DNA of 64,000 bases. Origin: Akebia trifoliata (taxonomy: Eukaryota; Streptophyta; Magnoliopsida; Ranunculales; Lardizabalaceae). Each line of letters opens with the position of its first letter. Position 1 is the stretch's first letter. Position numbers and translations under genes: made by a program. The DNA is taken from NCBI GenBank assembly GCA_017979445.1, contig CM030713.1:23791163-23855162 (forward strand). The letters are read 5' to 3'. This document shows positions 55,791 through 64,000 of the stretch, in pieces. Below the pieces are notes generated by a model. That model saw only the letters and a program-made list of their open reading frames with translations. It did not search any database and was not told the DNA's origin.

Positions 55791-57541
55791 TGTTAGAGAA
55801 TAAGACGCACCGTATTAAGATGTATGGGACACATTGTATCATTTTCAATGTATCTCATCCCAAAAGAAATGTTGTGATGGAGAATGACACACGTATCAAT
55901 ATCAATTAAGATATTCTATATTAAGAATTATGGTTATTTAGAATCTTTACACTATAGGCTACTTTTTATATTTTAGTTGATTTAATATTTATTATACCCT
56001 ACTAGGGTTCATGTAATAACCATCCAAAAGATTATTAATAAATTCTATTATTCTATATGCTATCAAAGCATAAGCTCTACTAAGAGCACGATCTTGGTGC
56101 ACCTTTCTTCGGCAGTGTATCGGTGGCATCATTGCCGAACCTAAATCATTTTCCCCCTCTTATAGTACTACTTCAGTTTCATTTTTCAATACAAATTTCA
56201 CCTTCTTCTATATCTTTACAAACTTCCATAGTCCACTTATTCATGTCTCATGATCTTCATGTTCTTTTTTTATCTTAAACTCTCCTATAAGAGTTTTTTT
56301 TATAAATCCCATGACCTTGCTTCGTATACTCTTGGAAGAATCATCACAATGTAAAAAAAAGCTCAAATTTGACGGACCAAGAGGTCGAATTGGAGTTGAA
56401 TTTTTCATTGTCAAATTTTTTTTTCCGACAGCTCTAAACCATCAAATCTGGGAACATCAAGAATTTTGACAGTCCTAGACCATCAAAATTCAATTTCTAA
56501 AATTCATGGGCCTTGGCCAATCAAAATTTCATGTCGAATTTTCCAGTTTTCACGTAGTGCATGACAAGTTTGATTTAGTGAGTCATCGACTCCAATAAAC
56601 TAAAAAATGAGTATGATACGACAATAATGAATTTCACAGATAGACAATGATCACCAATAAGCACAATTGATTTTTTGACGATCCATGAATGTGTCATTTG
56701 TTAGATCAATGACAATTATTCAATTAAACCAATTGTGCATTCCTTCTTTAAAAGACCTTGCAATTGTAGGAGTGTGTTAGATATTAAGATGCATGAGATA
56801 CATTGTATCACTGTCAATACATCTTATCCCAAAAGAAATGCTGTGATGGAGAATGATATATGTAGCAATTAATTAGGATATTATATATTAGGAATTATTA
56901 TTGTTAAGAATATTCATATTAGGCTACTTTAGGCATCTTGATTGATGTAATATCTATAAATAGTTAAATACCCTATAAGGGTTCATGTAATAATCACCCA
57001 ATAGATTATTAATAAATTCTATTATATTAGGGTATCAAGGCATAAGTTCTGTTGAGCATGATCTTGGTGCACGTTCTTTGACGATGGTGGTGGTGGCACC
57101 ATTATCGGACTTAAATCATTTTTCTACTCTCTTTTACTACTACTAAAGTTTTTTTCATTAAAACAACACGCCTTCTAAATCTTTACAAATCTCACTAGTC
57201 CATTACTCATGTCTCGTGATCTTCAATTTTTTTTTTTAATCTTAAACTTCTCCAGCAAGAGTTCTTTTATAAACCCCATAACCCTACTTCATATGCTCCA
57301 AGGAGAATCATGAAAATTTTGATCTAGTGAGTCATTGACTCCAACAGATTCAAAAACGAGCAGGATGTGAAAGTGATAAACTTCACAGACAAACAATGAT
57401 CATCAGTAAATGCAGTTGATTTTTCGACAATCCATGAACATGTCACTTATAAGATTAGAAGCAATTAAACAATTCAATCAATTGCATATTCCTTCTTCAA
57501 AGGACAATGCAATTACAAGAGGGTATTAGAAATAAGATGCA
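55791..57541 (+). mobile_element. Tandem array of short copia-like non-autonomous LTR units
   Basis: LTR1 is 55791-56057 (TGTTAGAGAATAAG..), followed by the primer-like tgctatcaaagc and an internal region. LTR2 is 56775-57028 (TGTTAGATATTAAG..), followed by gggtatcaaggc and another internal region. A third LTR start is at about 57523. Internal regions (about 490-500 bp without insertion) carry no long reading frame. The primer site resembles the tRNA-Met site TGGTATCAGAGC. The order LTR-internal-LTR-internal-LTR is typical of TRIM-like elements formed by unequal recombination. The same array recurs at 62710-63990. Confidence 0.75.
56345..56559. mobile_element. Miniature CACTA-type element (215 bp)
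   Basis: It starts CACAATGTAAAAAA and ends TTTTCACGTAGTG (reverse complement CACTACGTGAAAA), flanked on both sides by CAT, a 3-bp target duplication as for CACTA transposons. The homologous units at 57310 and 63253 lack it (aatcatgaaaa, aatcatgataagtctg), giving an empty site. It is inserted in the first LTR unit's internal region. Confidence 0.82.
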
Positions 57542-58325
57542 TTACAATTAGTGCTATGAATTTATTACAATAAAAGCTATTAATCGTGAAATAAACCCAT
57601 TTAGAGTGAATCCATTACAATTGGTGCTATGAATCTATTACAATAAAATCCATTAACACCTGAATCATGAAGCCATTACAATCAAACCATTAAACCCCCA
57701 AAACTTTAAACCCAAAATCGTGAAGCCATTAACACCCAAATTGTGAAGCCATTACAACCAAACCATAATTTTATTAGGCACGCAATCAAAAGCAAATAAT
57801 AATCCTAAATCAAAAGAAATCATAGATTGAACAAGATGGGTAGGGTTTCGTCATTTCATTCAAAATTGAAAAAAAAAAAATCATATTTTGAATCACCTTT
57901 GAATGATTGGCGATCGTCCTTGTGTTCTTCATCGCTCGAAGTCCGAACAACAGCAATGGCAACAGGGTTCTCATAGCTACAATGGCGGCAAGGTTTGAGT
58001 TTGATAATGATAAGGGTGTAGGGACAATGGGTTTATTTTGATTCTAGGATATTTGTTGTCTTTTGGTAATTAGTATTAAGGTATAAAGGTCATTTTACTT
58101 TAACTTAAAATTCGTTGTTTGCTTCTCAAACAAAAGCAAATGGAAAAGTTCCAATTTACCATGACAGAAAACTATGGTTCAAAAGCCAAATTTTTTATTG
58201 GATTTTTTTATCAAACACAAAACGCGTCACCTAATTGCAATTGAAAAGCAAAAATGGCTTAACAGAGCGGTTGAAAGGTGTTATCAAACAACCACTAGAT
58301 TACTCACCATATCCATGATAGTTAA
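57542..58325. other. Spacer between copy B flank and copy C
   Basis: It has short imperfect tandem repeats built on ccattacaatt(g/a)gtgctatgaatctattacaa and gaagccattacaa (57540-57770), then a stretch ending in ggtgttatcaaacaaccacta (about 58278-58298), which resembles a DNA-transposon terminus whose partner I could not find. No gene was recognised. Confidence 0.45.
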
Positions 58326-58500
58326 TCCCAAGGGGTTGACCTAATGGCAAGCCGAGCCTTGATAAGCTCCCCAGGAAAGGTAGGTCAAGTGTTCGAAGCC
58401 CCATGAAATAATGAATTCCTTGGGACCACCTTCTAGGGTTCGGTTGACCCCTCAAGTCAACCAGTTGTACGTAGGACTTTTTGACAAGGTGGTGCATGTG
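58326..58500 (+). repeat. tRNA-derived SINE, type 1, longest copy
   Basis: A box ttgacctaatggcaag, B box gtgttcgaagccc (58390-58402), then a tRNA-unrelated body (ttccttgggaccaccttctag, cggttgacccctcaagtc) that is missing in copies A and B. Confidence 0.65.
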
Positions 58501-58535
58501 ACTATGACAATTGAATTTGAATGGAGAAGCGGATA

Positions 58536-59815
58536 TGTAGACCCCTCAATTTGTACAAATCCATTAGAAAAATTTTAAATTTTCAAAATCTCAAGTTGAT
58601 TTCGATCAAAGGTCCAAAGCCCTTCAACTGACTCAAATTGCATGATAATTGTGACTTTGCACATTTCTTCATGCATACATTTACACAATGCATCATTTCA
58701 TACTAATTGGCATGTCCAAACATTATCCTTTGTCCCTAGTCCAACCCCACCCAACTCCATGACCCTTTTTCAATCTAACTCCATAACCCATTTTCGATCT
58801 CATTCCATAACTTATTTTAACCCAATTTCATACCCCCTTCCAATTCTATATTCATTTTCTATCAACCAATTCATTATCTATATCCTAACCCAATACCAAT
58901 CTCATTTTCAAACCTATCCCAAATACCAAAATTCAAATTACCATGAGCCCATAACCCAAGTCCAAAATCAAAATCCAATGCCAAGCCCATTATCTTAAAG
59001 GGGACACATGGTGGTCTCTCATAAGCTCACAATGCCCAATGCTTCAACGTAATTGAAGAGTGAACTCCTTTTAAGAAAATCCAAGAATATCATTCTTCAA
59101 AATTGATATTAAATAAAAAAGATACCTTGATTTTTGGTAAAAACTCAAAAGTTAAGAGAACTTCCAATCTTACCCTCAAAAAATGGGAAACACTCATTCA
59201 TACCTAGTAGGTTGAACCTCAACTTTGGGCATGAAATACTTAAGACAGTTTGACCGAAAGGATGGAGGTTGAAGTCTTTTTTTCATCCATTCATTTCTCA
59301 TGCATCATAATGTACACTATGCACACATAATATACATGTTTGGCCATGATGAAAAAAATGTATAACTTTCTTGATAAGATTGAAACACTAAATTTCTAAC
59401 CAAGTAAATATGTATCAAGTTTATGGATCTAAGGGAACTCCATTCATGAAATTTTTCTAAAATCTTAAACTAGCATTTCAACTCATGTCAATATTAATAT
59501 TAAATCATCTTTCAAAGAGGTACATCCCACCATGTGCACACACCCACTTCATGCATCTCATGCATTTTATTATTTATTTTTAATTATCTTAGAAATTACA
59601 AAATTCAAAAAGGTAACCACCCTAGGTAGAGAGAATGAGGGTGCCTAACACCTTCCTCATTCTTTAATCGAATCTCCTTACCTAGATTTTAAGTAAACCA
59701 TAATTTTTTTCATGAATAAGAGTTACAACAATGCCATAAAAATAGTTTTCCTAAAAAATTAATTCGGGTACCCATTCATACCCATTTCCAAAAAAGAATG
59801 GTGGCGACTCCAAAT
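58536..59815 (+). repeat. Gypsy LTR in copy C
   Basis: It starts TGTAGACCCCTCAATTTG, close to the sense start of the LTR at 13186-15054 (TGTAGACACCTCAATTTG). It contains the conserved hairpin at 59630-59665 and a U5-like ggtggcgactccaaataa (59800-59815). The exact 3' end is unclear because the following sequence is shared with copies A and B. A plus-strand frame inside it (58642-58998) is low-complexity and not a gene. Confidence 0.7.
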
Positions 59816-61202
59816 AACGTAGTATTGAGTTTCAATAATAAACATCTCATCTCTACAAGATGGAAGTTTTACAAAATTATAATTAGGTAGCATCTCATAT
59901 TCATAAAGGAAGAAGTGGAACTAAGCTTCCTCTTCTAGATGAAAGAAGATATTATTCTCATCATTTTTCCTTTCACTTGTAAAAAACATAGTCACAAAGT
60001 CAAAGTATGCGTTTAAATTGGCAAGGAAAAGCTTTGGAAAAAAAAAGTTAAAAACAGAAAAAAAAAAAAGAGAAAAAATTAGAAAAAATCGATAAAGATA
60101 AGAGATAAAGAAAATATATTAAAAGTTATATATATCTAATGAAAATTCATAAAATCATGTTATTATCATCAAGTCCCCTATTGTTTGCATTTATGAATCA
60201 CCAAATTCTATGATCTATCAAATCCCACATTAAAAAAATAAGAAAGTATTTAATTTTTTATCCTGTGAAACAAATGAGAATAAAGCGGAAATAAAATAAC
60301 ATTTTTTGTCACAAAGGAAAAGAGTTGCATTTTCTAATCGGTAGATATGCAAGACGCATTTAAAACGCATTTTTCAAACAATCATTGTTTTTTGTTACTA
60401 TAGTGAGAAAGGAGATTTATTGAAGATGTTATGAACAAACTTAATTTCAAATTTTCAAAAGTGTAATTATATGTGAAATACCAATGACTCCTTGTAAAGT
60501 TTCTATTGTAATACAACCATTACTTACTTATTCAAGAAAAACAAGTCATATGTTCTCAATGAAAGTAATTTTTGAAAGAGTTAGACTAAAAAATTGTATT
60601 TATGATTGTGATTTTTTCCTTCAACCTCCAATTCCTCAAGATCATCAATGAGCAGGTTTTGATTTGTTGATGTTGATATCTCCCCTAGCTTCAATTTCTT
60701 GTGCATAAGGGAACTAGTGTGGTATCTGTAAAAAAAAGTCTCCGATAATTAAGTTAGTGTATAAGCTTTCAAAATTGATTAAAGTCTTCTATCATGATAT
60801 ATGCTTCACCCATTTATAGAATCACCTTCCCTAAACCGTACTTTTAGTACATTCTTTAATATACGATTCTTTCCAAAATTATTCACAGTTGTGATTTTTG
60901 TTGTTAGTTATGGTCAATGACTTGTCGTCATTCCCTTTTCAGTCTTATTCTATCAAACAACAAATAGACCTTGCTTGGAGTATGAGAATATCATCCCTTA
61001 TAGGACTACATCCCATTATGAGGTACAAGCTTTATTCTTCCTTGATCCATGTAAACTTGAACAAATTGTGTTGTTAACATATTAATATAAATCTTGAGGT
61101 ACATAATATGGCTTAAGTCATGTTTAATTTGCATATATATTAATGATCAAAATACCCTTATCATTTTACTAAATGATAAAATAGGTAAGATTTTTTTTTT
61201 AT

Positions 61203-61288
61203 TATAGGTAAGCTGGACTTAAACCCACTACCTAAAAGTAACTTTGCAATATGTCAAACCAACATAACTATGGGTCTAAGCCCAAAAT
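61203..61288 (-). repeat. tRNA-derived SINE head, type 2 (copy C)
   Basis: Matches the minus-strand SINE heads at 21447 and 51886; boxes degraded (gacttaaacccac, aaccaacataactatggg). Confidence 0.55.
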
Positions 61289-61723
61289 AAGTAAGATTAT
61301 TATTAAAAACACAAAAATATTGAAGATTGAGAACACTTCAATACAACAACTTTATCATTCTAAAAGTAGTCATTCTAAATCAACTTCTAACGACATTGTG
61401 TTGATGTGCAGTGTGCACATAACCTTAAAATCTCGAGGAAAAATCTATGATTATGTGCACATTGCCACTTTAACATAGTGTTGAGCACAGTTTCTAAGAA
61501 ATCAGTTTAGTATTTTTCTTATAAAAAAAAGGATAATATTGAAATAACATTAAAATGTACATCGTGAGAGACATTTCTGACATGGATCTCGAAGAAAAGT
61601 ATCCATGGTTCTGACACATCGATATCAGAAATGCCCCCCATGCACGTTTCAATGTTACTCCAACATGACAAAAAAAAAATAGTCAATCCTATGAGTACAT
61701 GAAATAGTTGTGGATTATTCATA

Positions 61724-62104
61724 GGGAAATGTTCAGCACCCTAAGTTTTACCACACACTTTAACAAACGTTTTTTGTCCTACATGGGTTAGAAGTTTTGG
61801 AATGAGTTGATTTTTGGTGAGGATGATCTCTATGATTAAAAGATCATCCTCCCCAAAAATCAGCCCATTCCGAAATGTTTAGCCCCATGTTTACACGTTG
61901 AAAAATCGTGGACCGTCCATTTTTTGTAAATCAATTTTGATGGGGTTAGAAGTTTTGGAATGAGCTGATTTTTGGTGAGGATGATCTCCTCACCATAGAG
62001 ATCATCCTCACCAAAAATCAGCTCATTCCGAAACTTCTAACCCATGTAAGACAAAACGCATTTGTTAAAGTGTGTGGTAAAACTAAGGGTGGCGAACGGG
62101 ACCC
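61724..62104 (-). mobile_element. Foldback MITE, Mutator-like (copy C)
   Basis: It lies between perfect 9-bp duplications TTATTCATA (61715-61723 and 62105-62113). The ends are GGGAAATGTTCAGCACCC and, reverse complemented, GGGTCCCGTTCGCCACCC. Terminal repeats continue taagttttaccacacacttt. Two internal hairpins resemble those at 48047. It splits the gaattattcataatttg minisatellite unit. Confidence 0.9.
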
Positions 62105-62709
62105 TTATTCATAATTTGAAATCTTATCAAAAATGTTATAAACCAATACTTTGGACGACGCACGTTGCCCTATCTTGGCATTTGTCCACATCAGTTTCGT
62201 CTCTCAGTCTTCAAACTTCGTCCTAATTCTAGTCTTAGTAGGTAATAAACAATTATTCTATCTGCCACATGGCATAAGTTTGGAATGCCTGTATTTGACC
62301 AAATCTTTCTTTTGACTGAGTTGGTCAGTTAGTGAACTGCCGTCTCTCCTTTATAACCATGTGTTCTAATGGATGACTTTTTCTTCCCTTTGTTTCCACG
62401 CACGTTCGTGCATGGGTGTCTGTAGATTACGTAACCTAACGTAGAAATAATGAGAGAAAAAAAAAATGATCAAGTTGTACAATTGTACTATATTTTCATT
62501 GAGGATATGATAGGTGTTTTTTATTTTATTTAGGAACTTTGATTGCTACTAAAACGAAGATGCTTCCACTTTGCAGATTGCAACCATAATAGCAGACTGA
62601 AACTAGCACTTTTCAATAAGTTGATTGGTTGGGTGGGGTTGGACTGATTTTATTTTATTTTTACAAACAAGCTTTCATTAATTAATCAATTAAAATGATT
62701 GAAGCGTGA

Positions 62710-63990
62710 TGTTAGAGAATAAGACGCATCATATTAAGAAGCATGGGACACATTGTATCATTATTAATGTATCTCATCCGAAAAGAAATGTTCTAATAGA
62801 GAATGATACATATATTAATATCAATTAAGATATTCTATATTAAGAATTATGGTTATTTAGAAAATAAATACCTTAGTTGATTTAATATTTATATATACCT
62901 TATTAGGGTTCTTGTAATAATCATCCAAAAGATTATCAATAAATTCTATTATTCTATATGGTATCAAAGCATAAACTCTATTAAGAGCATGATCTTGGTG
63001 CACCATTCTTTCGCAATGATGTCGGTGACACTATTGCCAGACCTAAATTCTTTTCCCCCTCTTATAATACTACTTCAGTTTCATTTTTCAATACAAATGT
63101 CACTTTGGTCTATATCTTTACAAACCTCCACAATCCACTTATTCATGTCTCATGATCTTCATTTTTTATATTTTATTTTTAATCTTAAACTCTCCTATAA
63201 GAGTTTTTTTTATAAATCCCATGACCCTACTTTGTATGCTCCAAGGAGAATCATGATAAGTCTGATCTAGTGAGTCATCGACTCTTATAAACTAAAAAAT
63301 AAGTATGATATGATAATGATGGACTTCACAAACAGGCAGTGATCACCAATAAGCACAATTGATTTTTTGACAATTCATGAACGTGTCATTCATAAGATCA
63401 AGGACAATTATTTAATTCAACCAATTGTGCATTCCTTCTTTAAAGGACCTTGCAATTGTAAGTGTGCTAGAGAATAAGAGGCATCATATTAAGATGCATG
63501 AGATACATTATATCATTGTCAATACATCTCAATCCAAAAGTAATGTTGTGATGTATGTAACAGTCAATTAGGATATTCTACATTAGGAATTATTATTATC
63601 ATTAATCTTCATATTAGGCTACTTTATGTATCTTGATTGATGTAATATCTATAAATAGTTAAATACCATATTAGGGTTCATGTAATAATCATCCAATAGA
63701 TTATCAAAAAATTCTATTATATTATAATGTATCAAGAAATAAGCTCCACTGAGCATGATCTTGGTGCATGTTCTTTGATGATGGTGGTGGTGGCACCATC
63801 ATCGGACTTAAATCCTTTTTCTACTCTCTTTTACTTCTAATAAAGTTTTCTTTAATAATAAAACACGCCTTTTAGATCTTTACAAACCTCATTAGTCCAC
63901 TTACTGATGTCTCATGATCGTCATTTTCTTTTTATCTTAAACTTCTCCAGTAAGAGTTCTTTTATAAACCCCATAACTCTACTTCATATA
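62710..63990 (+). mobile_element. Second tandem array of copia-like LTR units (copy C)
   Basis: LTR1 is 62710-62958 (TGTTAGAGAATAAG..), followed directly by TGGTATCAAAGC, one mismatch from the tRNA-Met primer site. LTR2 is 63465-63727 (TGCTAGAGAATAAG..), followed by a degraded primer site. It is the same order as 55791-57541 but without the mini-CACTA. It runs to the window end. Confidence 0.75.
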
Positions 63991-64000
63991 CTCCTGGGAG

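Larger units (their letters stand above)
58326..64000. repeat. Segmental duplication, copy C (partial)
   Basis: It starts with the SINE also found 3' of the ERF in A and B. From 59700 to about 62460 it is collinear with 31650-34400 (A) and 50470-52830 (B). It then jumps at about 62470 to sequence matching 38390 in A and 55560 in B, and continues past the end of A into the LTR array shared with B's flank. The ERF gene itself is absent. It runs off the window. Confidence 0.85.

Noticed and set aside
58278..58298. Terminal inverted repeat ggtgttatcaaacaacc of a DNA transposon
   Set aside because: No partner end was found within the spacer, so I did not call an element.
58642..58998. 118-residue plus-strand frame
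   Set aside because: Low-complexity asparagine/serine/proline translation of LTR sequence upstream of the conserved hairpin; no homologue recognised.

Overview
The window is plant nuclear DNA, most likely from a eudicot. It is AT-rich, its coding pieces are interrupted by introns, and it carries Ty3/gypsy and Ty1/copia retrotransposons, tRNA-derived SINEs, MITEs and an AP2/ERF transcription factor gene typical of plants. Only one host gene looks intact, the ERF gene at 48848-49798. Almost everything else is transposon or gene debris. The species cannot be named from this sequence.

Left part (1-20 kb), nested retrotransposons. Positions 1-15054 are most of a large minus-strand Ty3/gypsy element of the Tat/Ogre type. 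Reading from its 5' end it has an LTR (13186-15054), a primer site matching tRNA-Arg (13165-13182), a long leader, an extra ORF upstream of gag, a 13-copy minisatellite, then gag, protease with a G-patch-like stretch, reverse transcriptase, RNase H, a second RNase H, and integrase. The 3' LTR lies outside the window. The element sits in the leader of a second gypsy element (15055-17370), whose LTR meets an inverted copy of itself (17371-17519). That copy abuts a truncated minus-strand copia element (17520-20136).

Middle-left (20.5-26.7 kb). Here lie exon remnants of an LRR receptor-like kinase (four kinase exons, with premature stops and damaged catalytic motifs) and of a hybrid histidine kinase receiver domain resembling AHK1, all on the minus strand. 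A copia RNase H fragment at 26.6 kb is cut by what looks like a CACTA transposon end.

Right part (27-64 kb), a segmental duplication in direct orientation. Copy A (26974-38494) and copy B (43663-55655) are 11.5-12 kb each. A decayed copia element (38495-43662), itself carrying a solo gypsy LTR (39717-41186), lies between them. Copy C (58.3-64 kb) is a partial third copy without the ERF gene. Copy A's ERF is broken by a 10-bp deletion inside the AP2 domain; copy B's is intact. Foldback MITEs with 9-bp target duplications, a mini-CACTA with an empty site in the paralogous copy, and a tandem array of short copia-like LTR units (55.8-57.5 kb, repeated at 62.7-63.9 kb) distinguish the copies.

The most interesting non-genic signals are three. 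A hairpin in four gypsy LTRs keeps its loop while its paired arms change together. The 13-copy minisatellite encodes two mini-hairpins per unit with the same loop. The MITE family is built as a palindrome of two long hairpins.
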